Shown: in pieces, positions 1-7,920 of the stretch
Layout: every line of letters begins with the position of its first letter
Numbering within the stretch: the first letter of the stretch is position 1
Assembly: GCA_023135995.1 (NCBI GenBank)
Contig: JAGLRY010000228.1
Span: 1 to 12,808, forward strand
DNA: 12,808 nucleotides
Source: Candidatus Aminicenantota bacterium
GTDB lineage: Bacteria > Acidobacteriota > Aminicenantia > Aminicenantales > Aminicenantaceae
Reading direction: 5' to 3'
Notes under the pieces: model-generated
The model's database searches: none
Told to the model about the DNA's origin: nothing
What the model saw: the letters and a program-made list of their open reading frames with translations, nothing else
Translations under genes and position numbers: made by a program

Positions 1-45
1 GTAAATTATTGAAATTGCTTCAGTTATAATAAATATCGACATTTT

Positions 46-59
46 TTATGAATAATTCA
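46..59 (-). repeat. Intergenic TGRATTATTCAYRA motif, copy 1
   Basis: Read on the minus strand this is TGAATTATTCATAA. Its 11-base core TGAAT-N-ATTCA is a perfect palindrome around one base. A 17-nt stretch, the reverse complement of 43-59, is identical to 5399-5415. It lies about 40 bp upstream of the hppA -35 element. The function is unknown: it could be an operator, a dispersed short repeat or a remnant of a larger element. Confidence 0.5.
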
Positions 60-87
60 GAAGATTGCCAGCGATTCCGAAGATTGC
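60..87 (+). repeat. Direct repeat GAAGATTGC upstream of hppA promoter
   Basis: GAAGATTGC occurs at 60-68 and again at 79-87, a 19-bp period, just before the hppA -35 box at 96. Two same-orientation sites about two helical turns apart next to a promoter would suit an activator, but a 9-mer pair can arise by chance. No factor is recognised. Confidence 0.3.
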
Positions 88-95
88 AGATTTGA

Positions 96-124
96 TTGAA
101 AAGTCATGGCTTTTGTGCTATAAA
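96..124 (+). promoter_or_regulatory. sigma70-type promoter of hppA
   Basis: TTGAAA (96-101), a 17-bp spacer, then TATAAA (119-124). The predicted transcription start near 131 gives a leader of about 20 nt before the ATG at 152, with AGGA (141-144) as ribosome binding site. This is one of the best promoter matches in the window. Confidence 0.7.
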
Positions 125-151
125 GTCTTAAATTTTTAAAAGGAATTGAAA

Positions 152-2116
152 ATGACACTACTCGATCTGATCCCTTACTCCTTTATCATCGGATTTATCG
201 GCTTGATGATGGCCATTTCCATATATTTTCTGGTTAAGAGTTACCCCAAAGGTAATGAAGTCATGCAGGAAATCGCTGAAGCCATTCATTCCGGAGCTAT
301 GGTGTTTTTAAGAAGAGAATACTTGTTCATTGCGATTTTTGTAGCGGTCCTGTTTATCGTTCTCTGGAGGCTCTTTTCCATATACACTAGCCTGGCTTTC
401 CTTACGGGAGCCGGTTGCTCTATGCTGGCAGGATTTATCGGGATGGAGGCCTCGACACGTGCAGCTGTACGGGTGACACAAGCTGCGATTTCAGATGGAG
501 CCGCACAAGCGCTGACTGTAGCCTTTCAAGGGGGGGCAGTCATGGGAATATCTGTCGCATCTCTGGGAGTCGCAGGAATTAGTGTGTTTTACTTTTTCAC
601 CAGAGATCCCATTATCATAAACGGGTTTGCCATGGGGGCCAGTTCCGTAGCTCTTTTCGCTCGTATCGGAGGAGGGATCTACACAAAAAGTGCCGATGTC
701 GGTGCAGACCTTGTCGGAAAGGTCGAAGCTGGTATTCCGGAAGATGATCCGCGGAATCCTGGAGTTATCGCAGATAACGTTGGAGATAATGTGGGTGACA
801 CTGCGGGCATGGGGGCGGATCTCTTCGAATCTTATGTCGGCTCGGTCATCGCATCCATGGCCCTCGGTGCCACTTTGACACCCGCACTGAATCACATGTC
901 CCTGCCGCTTCTTCTCATCGTCGTGGGTCTCTTCTGTTCACTCATTGGAGTATTATCCATAAAAATATTGAAGAATTTTAATCCCCAGTCCGCCTTGAGG
1001 AATTCTACATACATTAGTGCTGCTTTGTTTCTTGTTGGGGCTTTTTTCTGCGTGAAGGCTCTGCTCGGAAATCTCAATATCTTTTATGCTGTTGTGAGTG
1101 GCATGATCGCCGGTGTTCTGATCGGGCTTGAGAGCGAATATTTTACGTCGGGCCCTCCTATAAAAACTCTTGCGAAAACCGCTCAGACAGGCAGTGCGCC
1201 CACCATCATCATGGGAATGGCTATCGGGTTTCAGAGCACGATACTCCCTCTTCTCACGATAGTTGTCGCAATATTTGTCTCCCACAAATTGGGAGGTCTC
1301 TATGGGATAGCTCTTGCAGCTGTGGGCATGCTCTCGACGATAGGGATCGTTATGACGACAGACTCTTATGGACCCATTGCGGACAATGCAGGAGGGATCG
1401 CGGAAATGTCAAAGGCCGGTCCTGAAATACGAAAGATCACAGACAAGCTCGATGCATCTGGTAACACGACTGCTGCTATCGGTAAGGGCTTCGCCATAGG
1501 GTCTGCGGCACTGACAGCTCTGGCTCTCTTCTCTGCCTATCAAAAAACGACCAATCTCAGTACAATCAGCTTGACAAATGTGGAGACTATCATCGGCCTT
1601 CTTATCGGAGCACTCATGCCATTCGCCATCGCCTCCTATACCCTGAAAGCGGTAGGTCGGACTGCAGATAAGATGGTCACAGAGATCCGACGGCAGTTCA
1701 GGGAAATCAAGGGTCTTATGGAAGGTGAGGCCAAACCCGATTCCGATCGATGTATCGACATTGCCACGAATAGTGCTCTCATAGAAATGATCCTTCCCGG
1801 TCTCCTTGCGGTGATCACCCCTCTACTCATCGGTTTCCTCATCGGGCCGGAATCTTTGGGAGGATTCCTGGCAGGAGCGACTGCCTCCGGTGTGCTCTTG
1901 GCCATTTATATGGCGAACGCTGGTGCTGCATGGGATAACGCAAAAAAGTGGATCGAAGAGGGTAATCTCGGTGGAAAAGGAACTGAGGCTCATGCCGCTG
2001 CCGTCATCGCCGATACTGTGGGAGATCCCCTGAAGGATACATCCGGTCCCTCCATGAATATTCTGATCAAACTCATGGCTGTCGTCAGCCTTGTCTTCGC
2101 TCCACTCATCCTCTGA
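152..2116 (+). CDS. hppA: Membrane-bound, K+-dependent, probably Na+-translocating pyrophosphatase
   Basis: Integral-membrane pyrophosphatase that couples PPi hydrolysis to cation export across the inner membrane, saving the energy of biosynthetic PPi. Numbering starts at the ATG at 152, chosen because AGGA (141-144) is 7 nt upstream; the TTG at 146 would overlap that site. The family signature is intact: DVGADLVGK from residue 182 and [11 protein letters not shown] around 206-216 bind Mg-PPi, and a second Asp-rich motif ([13 protein letters not shown]) lies near the C-terminus. Residues 437-446 read [10 protein letters not shown], with Ala441 and Gly444 where K+-independent enzymes carry Lys and Thr, so a K+-dependent enzyme is predicted. 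Glu226 in DLFESY sits where Na+-pumping members have their gate glutamate. At 654 residues it is near the short end of the family. It is transcribed from its own promoter, and no terminator is seen before nusA. The family call is very secure; Na+ versus H+ is inference. Confidence 0.96.
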   Translation: MTLLDLIPYSFIIGFIGLMMAISIYFLVKSYPKGNEVMQEIAEAIHSGAMVFLRREYLFIAIFVAVLFIVLWRLFSIYTSLAFLTGAGCSMLAGFIGMEASTRAAVRVTQAAISDGAAQALTVAFQGGAVMGISVASLGVAGISVFYFFTRDPIIINGFAMGASSVALFARIGGGIYTKSADVGADLVGKVEAGIPEDDPRNPGVIADNVGDNVGDTAGMGADLFESYVGSVIASMALGATLTPALNHMSLPLLLIVVGLFCSLIGVLSIKILKNFNPQSALRNSTYISAALFLVGAFFCVKALLGNLNIFYAVVSGMIAGVLIGLESEYFTSGPPIKTLAKTAQTGSAPTIIMGMAIGFQSTILPLLTIVVAIFVSHKLGGLYGIALAAVGMLSTIGIVMTTDSYGPIADNAGGIAEMSKAGPEIRKITDKLDASGNTTAAIGKGFAIGSAALTALALFSAYQKTTNLSTISLTNVETIIGLLIGALMPFAIASYTLKAVGRTADKMVTEIRRQFREIKGLMEGEAKPDSDRCIDIATNSALIEMILPGLLAVITPLLIGFLIGPESLGGFLAGATASGVLLAIYMANAGAAWDNAKKWIEEGNLGGKGTEAHAAAVIADTVGDPLKDTSGPSMNILIKLMAVVSLVFAPLIL

Positions 2117-2123
2117 TAGTGAT

Positions 2124-2152
2124 TTGATATTCTTCAGTTTTTCAGTTATAAT
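2124..2152 (+). promoter_or_regulatory. sigma70-type promoter of the nusA-infB operon
   Basis: TTGATA (2124-2129), a 17-bp spacer and a perfect TATAAT (2147-2152). It begins 8 bp after the hppA stop codon. The predicted start is near 2159, leaving about 40 nt before the nusA ATG. Some readthrough from hppA is still possible because no terminator hairpin separates them. Confidence 0.7.
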
Positions 2153-2200
2153 TCACGCCTCTTTGCAGCCTTTTTTTGGATATGTATTGGGACCTCAAAG

Positions 2201-3229
2201 ATGAAAGTAAACGTCTGGAACACAATCGTTCAACTGAGTAAGGAAAGAGGTGTGGAAACGGATGTGATCGTCAACGCTATCGAAGAATCTCTCCGTGTTG
2301 CTTCGTCAGAGTACTTCAACCTGAACGAGAAGATCAATGTCATCTTCAAGCCGGGAAAAGGTGACCTTCGGGTATATTCCACTAAACTCATCAAAAAAGA
2401 CCCTAAAGACGTGTCCAAGGAGATCTCTCTGGAAGATGCAAAAAAGATCGATGCAAGTGCCAAAGTCGGTGATTACATCGAGATAGATCTTCCATCAGAA
2501 ACTCTAGGCCGTATCGCAGTTCAAGCGGCCAAGCAAGTGATCCTCCAGAAAGTCAGAGATGCGGAGCAAGAAAAAATTTACAGAACATTCGCACCCCAAT
2601 TGGGTGAAATTGTAACAGGAGTACTCCGAAGGTTTGAATCCAACAAAAACATGATCCTTGAGATCAATAAGGCGGAGATTCTGTTTCCTTATCGCGAGAA
2701 ACTGCCCACCGAAGACTTCAAAAGAGGAGACCGAGTCAAGGCCGTTATCATCCAAGTATTAAAAGATACAAAAGGACCTCAAGTTTTCGTCTCCAGAAGT
2801 GATCTGAATTTTTTAGCAAAGCTGTTAGAGTTAGAAACCCCAGAGATCGCAAATGGGAATATCACGATCAAAAATATCGTCCGTCAGCCCGGTGAAAGAG
2901 CCAAAGTTGCCGTTTCAACCAATGAGAAAGACATTGACCCTGTTGGCGCTTGTATCGGAGTCAAAGGAAACAGGATTCTAGCGATCAGCGATGAATTATC
3001 TGGGGAAAAAATCGATATCATCGAATGGTCAGATAATCCGATTGTCTATGCAAAATATGCACTGAGCCCCGCAAAAGTGGAGAAAGTCTTCATCTTGAAT
3101 AAGCAGGAACAGACTTTGCAGGCCATTGTCTCTAAAGACAATCTTTCTCTTGCCATTGGTAAAAGAGGAATTAATGTCCGGCTTGCCTCAAGACTTGTGG
3201 GTTGGAAGATTGAAATAAAAAACCAATAA
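2201..3229 (+). CDS. nusA: Transcription termination/antitermination factor NusA (short form)
   Basis: NusA binds RNA polymerase and nascent RNA and modulates pausing, intrinsic termination and antitermination. Domains in order: an N-terminal polymerase-binding domain (about 1-125), an S1 domain (about 133-205, from GEIVTGVLRRF through the hydrophobic strand after FKRGDRVKA), and KH1 opening with PGERAKVAV near 230 and carrying GACIGVKGNRI (249-259). KH2 has the GKRG loop at 320-323, followed by INVRLASRLVGWKIEI. At 342 aa it ends right after KH2 and lacks the acidic C-terminal repeats of E. coli NusA, as in many short bacterial NusA proteins. The upstream SD is poor (GGGA 8 nt before the ATG). 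Its usual neighbour rimP is absent upstream, where hppA sits instead. The stop TAA abuts an ATG that opens the infB frame. Confidence 0.97.
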   Translation: MKVNVWNTIVQLSKERGVETDVIVNAIEESLRVASSEYFNLNEKINVIFKPGKGDLRVYSTKLIKKDPKDVSKEISLEDAKKIDASAKVGDYIEIDLPSETLGRIAVQAAKQVILQKVRDAEQEKIYRTFAPQLGEIVTGVLRRFESNKNMILEINKAEILFPYREKLPTEDFKRGDRVKAVIIQVLKDTKGPQVFVSRSDLNFLAKLLELETPEIANGNITIKNIVRQPGERAKVAVSTNEKDIDPVGACIGVKGNRILAISDELSGEKIDIIEWSDNPIVYAKYALSPAKVEKVFILNKQEQTLQAIVSKDNLSLAIGKRGINVRLASRLVGWKIEIKNQ

Positions 3230-3265
3230 ATGTTGCATGGTCACACACATGGAGATACACAAATC

Positions 3266-5068
3266 ATGAACACGGAAACCAAAAAGAAGACGGCAAAAGT
3301 TTCGAAAAAAACAGCCAAAAAAGATCCGAAGAAAGTTCAGGTCATAGAAGGCATGAATCTTAAAGAGATCAGTGAAATAATCGGGATCAAAGCCAAAGAC
3401 CTCATTAACGATCTCAGGAAAAAGAGGTTCAACGTGGGGGGCAACGATACTCTGAATGCTGCGTTGATGGATGCTGTCTCACAAATCACGCACATAGACA
3501 TAGATTTGATCTCTTTAGAGGAAGAGATACAAAAACAAGCAGAGAGCAAACCTGAAAACTTGGTAGAGAGGCCGCCTGTCGTAACGATCATGGGACATGT
3601 CGATCATGGAAAGACAACACTCCTCGATGCCTTCAGGGAATCCAATTTGGTTCAAAAAGAAGCGGGCGGCATCACGCAGCACATCGGAGCTTACCAGATT
3701 CTTCACAATGACAGAAAAATTACTTTTGTCGACACCCCAGGCCATGAAGCCTTTACTCAACTCAGAGCAAGAGGAGCAAAGGTCACTGATATCGTTATCC
3801 TCATTGTCGCTGCCGATGATGGAGTCATGCCACAGACAAAAGAAGCCATAAACCACGCCAAAGCGGCTGATGTTCCGATTATCGTTGCGATTAATAAAAC
3901 AGATAAACCCGAAGCCGACCTTGACAGAACGAAACAACAACTTTCCCAAGAAGGGCTTTTGATCGAAGAATGGGCAGGAGACGTGGTGAGTGTCGACATC
4001 TCTGCCACTGAAAAAACAAATCTGAACGAACTTCTGGAGATGATCCTCCTCCTCAACGACGTCATGGAGATAAAAGGGAATCCTACAGTCCCTGCCCAGG
4101 GTGTTATACTGGAAGCTCGGTTGGACGCCCAAAAGGGACCTGTTGCCACAGTTATTATTCAGCATGGGACATTGAATCAGAGTGAGGCCTTTGTTTCTGG
4201 GATGTGCTTCGGAAAAGCGAGGGCACTATTCGATGAAAATGGAAAATCCGTGAAGAAAGCGGAACTCTCCATGCCAGTCGAAGTGCTGGGATTCTCAGAA
4301 GTCCCGAATGCCGGAGACTATTTTCAGGTTGTCAAAGACTTAGAAACTGCCAAAAGGATCGCCCAGTATCGTCTCTCCCTGGTCAAAAAGGAAGAACCCA
4401 CACGACCAGAGCATCTCACATTGGACCAGCTCTTCAAGAAAATAGAGGAAGGCGATGTGAAAGAGCTCGCACTCATCATCAAAGGCGATGTCCATGGTTC
4501 GGTCGAAGTTCTGACCGATACACTCCCCAACCTCAGCACGGATAAGGTAAAAATAAAGATATACCATGCTGCGACAGGAACAATATCTGAATCTGATATC
4601 CTTCTGGCATCCGCTTCGAATGCCATCATAATCGGGTATAATGTCAAACCCCAACAGGCTATTCTGAATCTGGCGAAAGAAGAGAAGGTTGAGATCCGCA
4701 GCTACAATGTTATTTACCAACTGATTGATGACATAAAGAAAGCGATGACAGGACTTCTCGAACCCATCTCCAAAGAGACATACCTGGGAAGGGCGGAAGT
4801 GCGCATGATCTTTCACATCCCTCGGACCGGAGCCATTGCAGGATGCTTTGTCACCGAAGGAAAAATTACACGTAACTCCGAAGTGAGAATAATCAGGAAT
4901 GACGAAGTCATCCACAAAGGAAAGATCTCCTCCCTCAAACATCTAAAGAATAATGTTACAGAAGTCAAAAAAGATTACGAATGCGGTATCGGTATCGAGA
5001 AATTTAAGGATATCCAAGAAGGCGATGCGATAGAGGCCTTCATTATCGAAAAAGTTATGCCCGAGTAA
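3266..5068 (+). CDS. infB: Translation initiation factor IF-2
   Basis: GTPase that brings initiator fMet-tRNA to the 30S subunit and promotes 50S joining. The frame is open from an ATG at 3230, directly after the nusA stop. I prefer the ATG at 3266 because GGAG (3251-3254) precedes it, though an 11-nt gap is long; the 3230 start would give 612 aa instead of 600. The N-terminus is a short Lys-rich stretch and one IF2-N-like helical region (about 20-75), with no long Ala/Pro/Glu linker, so this is a compact IF-2. G-domain motifs: G1 GHVDHGKT (110-117), G2 GGITQHIGA, G3 DTPGH (156-160), G4 NKTD (210-213) and G5 ISAT. The beta-barrel domains II-III and the C-terminal fMet-tRNA-binding domain follow (RTGAIAGCFVTEG region). 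ylxR, commonly between nusA and infB, is absent here. Confidence 0.97.
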   Translation: MNTETKKKTAKVSKKTAKKDPKKVQVIEGMNLKEISEIIGIKAKDLINDLRKKRFNVGGNDTLNAALMDAVSQITHIDIDLISLEEEIQKQAESKPENLVERPPVVTIMGHVDHGKTTLLDAFRESNLVQKEAGGITQHIGAYQILHNDRKITFVDTPGHEAFTQLRARGAKVTDIVILIVAADDGVMPQTKEAINHAKAADVPIIVAINKTDKPEADLDRTKQQLSQEGLLIEEWAGDVVSVDISATEKTNLNELLEMILLLNDVMEIKGNPTVPAQGVILEARLDAQKGPVATVIIQHGTLNQSEAFVSGMCFGKARALFDENGKSVKKAELSMPVEVLGFSEVPNAGDYFQVVKDLETAKRIAQYRLSLVKKEEPTRPEHLTLDQLFKKIEEGDVKELALIIKGDVHGSVEVLTDTLPNLSTDKVKIKIYHAATGTISESDILLASASNAIIIGYNVKPQQAILNLAKEEKVEIRSYNVIYQLIDDIKKAMTGLLEPISKETYLGRAEVRMIFHIPRTGAIAGCFVTEGKITRNSEVRIIRNDEVIHKGKISSLKHLKNNVTEVKKDYECGIGIEKFKDIQEGDAIEAFIIEKVMPE

Positions 5069-5097
5069 AAACTCGTCAGTTATCTTGAGTTTTAACC

Positions 5098-5111
5098 TGG
5101 ATTATTCACGA
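5098..5111 (+). repeat. Intergenic TGRATTATTCAYRA motif, copy 2
   Basis: TGGATTATTCACGA. The 16-nt stretch 5096-5111 is identical to 12788-12803. It fills the infB-ylxP gap and ends 3 nt before the preferred ylxP ATG, occupying the place where a ribosome binding site would be expected. Confidence 0.5.
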
Positions 5112-5114
5112 CAG

Positions 5115-5396
5115 ATGGTTATTGGGTTCCTCTCCTTGGAAATCTACCTCCCCTATGCCCATTCTCTGAAAGAAAAGCGCAAGACAATCGTCAGCTTAAA
5201 GGATCGTGTGAAAAAAAAATATAATGTGGCCTTTGCTGAACTCGATTATCATGACAAATGGCAACGGTCTAAGATCGGAATGGTCACACTGAACAATCGG
5301 AAAACGATGATCGATGCTATCTTCCAAAAGATCATAACCGATGCCGAAGAAAACATCGAAGGAGAGATTATTAAGACAGAGGTCCACTACTTCTAA
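5115..5396 (+). CDS. ylxP: DUF503 / YlxP-like protein
   Basis: Small cytosolic protein of the DUF503 (YlxP) family, found in many bacteria between infB and rbfA and linked by that position to ribosome biogenesis; its biochemical role is not established. From the ATG at 5115 it is 93 aa, beginning MVIGFLSLEIYLPYAHSLKE, which matches the usual family start (hydrophobic strand, then HSLKEKR). The signature continues with VAFAELDYHDKWQRSKIG. A TTG at 5085 would add ten residues with no counterpart in the family and no SD, so I reject it. No good SD precedes the ATG either: a 16-nt repeat unit fills the upstream 20 bases, which suggests weak initiation or coupling to infB 46 nt upstream. Confidence 0.9.
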   Translation: MVIGFLSLEIYLPYAHSLKEKRKTIVSLKDRVKKKYNVAFAELDYHDKWQRSKIGMVTLNNRKTMIDAIFQKIITDAEENIEGEIIKTEVHYF

Positions 5397-5397
5397 G

Positions 5398-5426
5398 TTG
5401 AATTATTCATAAAAACTGCCGATAAT
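5398..5426 (+). promoter_or_regulatory. Candidate promoter for the rbfA-nrnA-truB segment
   Basis: TTGAAT (5398-5403), a 17-bp spacer and GATAAT (5421-5426, five of six consensus bases), starting just after the ylxP stop. It implies a leader of about 175 nt before rbfA. The -35 box overlaps copy 3 of the palindromic motif (5399-5409), so a protein bound there would compete with RNA polymerase (inference). Confidence 0.5.
5399..5412 (+). repeat. Intergenic TGRATTATTCAYRA motif, copy 3
   Basis: TGAATTATTCATAA, with the palindromic core TGAAT-T-ATTCA at 5399-5409. The 17 nt 5399-5415 are an exact inverted copy of 43-59. It overlaps the candidate -35 element of the promoter upstream of rbfA. Confidence 0.5.
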
Positions 5427-5484
5427 TTCATTCAGTGACCCTTTTTTAAATGCGACTAATATCAGGTTTTCTGAACGATCTGTT

Positions 5485-5597
5485 TTTAAGGATGTGCCTT
5501 AAATGAGTGGCATTAATAAAAACATTCACATCCATCATTGATTAAAGCAGCTGAATGGAGTAAAAATATGTTTTCTTCTGGATGGAAACATCCCTAG
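5485..5597 (+). promoter_or_regulatory. Structured leader upstream of rbfA
   Basis: The 214-bp gap between ylxP and rbfA is the longest gene-free stretch of the + strand cluster. It holds a 7-bp hairpin TTTAAGG/CCTTAAA with a 5-nt loop (5485-5503), a possible long-range pairing CATTCA/TGAATG (5523-5528 with 5552-5557), and a GAAA-capped hairpin GGATG/CATCC (5580-5593). Two very short ORFs lie in it: 5503-5541 (12 codons, ending NIHIHH; AAGGA 10 nt upstream) and 5568-5597 (9 codons; GGAG 7 nt upstream). The rbfA start itself has only a weak SD. A cis-regulatory leader is possible but unproven. Confidence 0.35.
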
Positions 5598-5610
5598 AAA
5601 GAGCAGAAGA

Positions 5611-5970
5611 ATGGAAGAAAGCCGAAGACAAAAAAAAGTATCAAGCCTCATCAAAGAAGCCCTCAGTCAGTTTATCATCGACACTGTTCAAGATTCCTAT
5701 GAATCCAGTCTTATCACGATCACCCGCGTAGAGATCACAAAAGATCTAAAGACTGCCCACGTATACCTCAGCCTCTTTGGGACGGAACACAAAGAGCAGA
5801 TATTGGATGTACTGAACGAGAGAATGGGATATTTCAGAAAATATATTGCCTCTCACACAAATTTAAAGTATAATCCCATGCTAATTTTTTCGTACGACCC
5901 GATCCTCAGCTACAAAGAAAAGATCGACACGCTGTTGGATCAGCTAAAAAAAGATGAAAAATCCGGTTGA
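5611..5970 (+). CDS. rbfA: 30S ribosome-binding factor RbfA
   Basis: RbfA binds the immature 30S subunit near the 5' end of 16S rRNA and helps its late maturation, especially in the cold in bacteria where it has been studied. The 119-aa product has the single KH-like fold of the family: an N-terminal RRQKKVSSLIKEALSQFI helix, the strand SLITITRVEITKDLKTAHVYLSLFG (about 33-57), a helix with LNERMGYFRKYIA, then the final strand and the helix SYKEKIDTLLDQLK. The ATG at 5611 puts the conserved R-R-x-x-x-V-x-x-LI helix at the N-terminus as usual; only a weak AGAG precedes it. The gene end overlaps nrnA by 17 nt, implying translational coupling. It keeps its usual place between ylxP and nrnA/truB. 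Confidence 0.93.
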   Translation: MEESRRQKKVSSLIKEALSQFIIDTVQDSYESSLITITRVEITKDLKTAHVYLSLFGTEHKEQILDVLNERMGYFRKYIASHTNLKYNPMLIFSYDPILSYKEKIDTLLDQLKKDEKSG

Positions 5971-6934
5971 TTCGATAAGCCAAAAAATCCACGAAAGTCA
6001 GCGTATTGCCATCACGTCACATCTACGTCCTGATGGAGATTCCATTTGCACAGGACTCGCTCTCTACTACATGGGAAAATCCTTAGGAAAGAACGTTGCT
6101 CTCATCAACAAGGACAAAACACCCGTCCCTTTCAACAACTTCCCTGATATCGAGAACATCACAATAGGTCAGATCCCACCGCACGAATATGACATCGTTA
6201 TTCTGCTGGAATGTGCGAATGTGTCTCGATCTGGACAGATTCATCTGGACGACACCTTTAAAATAAACATCGACCACCATCATTCCAATGACTATTATGG
6301 GGACATCGACTGGGTGGACCCTGATGCTCCTGCCGTGGCATGTATGGCTTACGCCTTGGGAGAAAAACTGGGAATCGAATTCACCCCACAGATCTCCAGC
6401 CATCTCTATTGTGCGATCGTGTCCGATACGGGATCTTTCCAGTTCTCGAACACAAAAGCACAGTCATTCGAGGTTTCCTACAAGCTAATCAAACACGGAG
6501 CGAATCCGATCAAAGTCTCAGAGATGCTTTTCAACAACAATTCCCCAGAAAAAATAAGACTTCTAGGTCAAGTGCTCTCAACACTCACCATGAATGAAAA
6601 AGGAACCATTGCCCTCATCACCATGTTTAAAAAGAATTTGGAAGACCTAAACCTTAAGGAGATCGATACAGAAGATATCACCACACTAGCCCGATCTATT
6701 AAGGGCGTAGAGATCGTTCTCTTTTTTAAAGAGATGGAGAAAGACACATTCCGAGTCAGTCTCAGGTCTAAGGGCAAAGCCAATTCTGCCATGGTCGCAG
6801 AGCATTTTGGTGGAGGCGGACATCTCCACGCTGCAGGCTTTACAGTATTGGGCAACTATGAGCAACTGATGAGGGAAATTCCACAGACTGTTGAGACACT
6901 CATGAAATCAAACTCAAATAATTCATCCGCATAA
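5954..6934 (+). CDS. nrnA: DHH/DHHA1 phosphoesterase, NrnA-like (nanoRNase / pAp phosphatase)
   Basis: Cytosolic DHH-family phosphoesterase. NrnA enzymes degrade 2-5 nt oligoribonucleotides and dephosphorylate pAp, and the gene often sits between rbfA and truB, as here. The DHH domain occupies about 1-190, with motif I H-x-x-P-D-G-D at 23-29 and the DHH triad at 107-109 (followed by another His). A later metal-site Asp is probably in IVSDTGSF. The DHHA1 domain ends with the substrate-binding GGGGH at 286-290. Motif II, usually an Asp at the end of a strand (hhhLDC), reads LLEC here, with Glu86 in the metal-ligand place. Length 326 aa is typical. The ATG at 5954 lies inside the end of rbfA, and no better start exists downstream before motif I. 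The exact substrate cannot be told from sequence. Confidence 0.92.
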   Translation: MKNPVDSISQKIHESQRIAITSHLRPDGDSICTGLALYYMGKSLGKNVALINKDKTPVPFNNFPDIENITIGQIPPHEYDIVILLECANVSRSGQIHLDDTFKINIDHHHSNDYYGDIDWVDPDAPAVACMAYALGEKLGIEFTPQISSHLYCAIVSDTGSFQFSNTKAQSFEVSYKLIKHGANPIKVSEMLFNNNSPEKIRLLGQVLSTLTMNEKGTIALITMFKKNLEDLNLKEIDTEDITTLARSIKGVEIVLFFKEMEKDTFRVSLRSKGKANSAMVAEHFGGGGHLHAAGFTVLGNYEQLMREIPQTVETLMKSNSNNSSA

Positions 6935-6967
6935 GCCATATTTTTGTTATAGTCATAAAAAATATCC

Positions 6968-7909
6968 ATGGATGGCCTTTTTTTAGTTAACAAACCTCCG
7001 CGACTCACGTCCCATGATGTTGTCCAAAAGGTCAGAAAAATACTGCGTATCCAAAAAGTGGGTCATTTCGGCACACTCGACCCCATGGCGACTGGACTCA
7101 TGATCGTGGCTGTAGGAAAAGCCACGCGATTTTTTCCTTACTACTCTAAACTTGATAAAGTCTATCAAGGACAGATCCGGTTGGGGTTTGCGACAAATAC
7201 ATATGATGCAGATGGCACTCCATCCACAGTTGAATGTACCAACTACCCTTCTGAGGAGGCGCTTTTGAAAAACATGGCGGACTTCGTAGGAAATATCAAA
7301 CAAACCCCTCCCCTGTTCTCTGCAAAAAAATTCAAGGGTAAACCCTTGTATACTTTGGCAAGAAAAAACCAAGAAGTGAAACTAACGCCTATCACGATCC
7401 ACATATACTATTTTCGACTGGTGTCATATGACGCCCCTTTTATCGACTTCCAAGCCGCGTGCTCATCGGGAACCTATATCCGTTCTTTGGCCCATGATTT
7501 GGGACAATCTTTAGAGTGCGGGGCCCATCTCTCTCAGCTCGAAAGGATTGCCATAGGAGGCTTCAACATCCAATCGAGCGCAACCCTGGAGACACTGGAA
7601 AAGTCAGCTCAGGAAAACAAGATCGAGAAACTACTCATCCCTCTCGAATCGGTCCTCCCCGAATTCCCAAAGGTTATACTCAACGATGAGGGTGTGATCT
7701 TGGTAAAAAATGGAAATATGGTTTTTTCGGAACACATACACACTGATTCTCCTGTATCATTCAATCTTCCCTACTCTCAAACCGAGCCGGTCAAAATATG
7801 CAGGTTGTTCAATCGAGATGGAAAACTTCTCGCACTGGGAAAGATCCAACCTGAAAAAAACGGATTGCACCCCTATCTTGTCATTGACTCTGAAAAGCCC
7901 GAAGTGTAA
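6968..7909 (+). CDS. truB: tRNA pseudouridine-55 synthase TruB
   Basis: Converts U55 in the T-loop of tRNAs to pseudouridine. The N-terminus MDGLFLVNKPPRLTSHDVV is the classic TruB opening. The catalytic motif GHFGTLDPMATG contains the nucleophilic Asp38, with Phe where most homologues have Thr (GHTGTLDP). Further family motifs are the KVYQGQIRLGFATNTYDADG segment, the TPPLFSAKKFKGKPLYTLAR segment and CSSGTYIRSLAHDLG (about 165-180). The C-terminal 70 residues form a small, less conserved PUA-like domain. At 313 aa it has the family length. No SD precedes the ATG; a TATAGT at 6948-6953 has no matching -35, so expression as part of the rbfA-nrnA unit is most likely. Confidence 0.96.
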   Translation: MDGLFLVNKPPRLTSHDVVQKVRKILRIQKVGHFGTLDPMATGLMIVAVGKATRFFPYYSKLDKVYQGQIRLGFATNTYDADGTPSTVECTNYPSEEALLKNMADFVGNIKQTPPLFSAKKFKGKPLYTLARKNQEVKLTPITIHIYYFRLVSYDAPFIDFQAACSSGTYIRSLAHDLGQSLECGAHLSQLERIAIGGFNIQSSATLETLEKSAQENKIEKLLIPLESVLPEFPKVILNDEGVILVKNGNMVFSEHIHTDSPVSFNLPYSQTEPVKICRLFNRDGKLLALGKIQPEKNGLHPYLVIDSEKPEV

Positions 7910-7920
7910 AGTAAGGCGAA

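Noticed and set aside
19..2152. Identical 12-mer TTCAGTTATAAT at 19-30 and 2141-2152
   Set aside because: Several 12-mer pairs are expected by chance in 12.8 kb. Only the second has a good -35 at 17 bp; the first has TAAATT at that distance, so I did not call it a promoter.
3515..4165. 216-codon minus-strand ORF inside infB, and similar long ORFs at 4340-4942 and 491-895
   Set aside because: They lie antisense to strongly conserved genes and their translations resemble no family I know. They are shadows of the coding frame.
5062..5075. CGAGT-AAAA-ACTCG hairpin at the infB stop codon
   Set aside because: The stem is only 5 bp, with no following T-run, and contains the stop codon itself. It is not a credible terminator.
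6948..6953. TATAGT as a -10 box for truB
   Set aside because: No -35 is found at 16-18 bp (ATCCGC at 17), and the gene lies only 33 bp after nrnA, so cotranscription is simpler.
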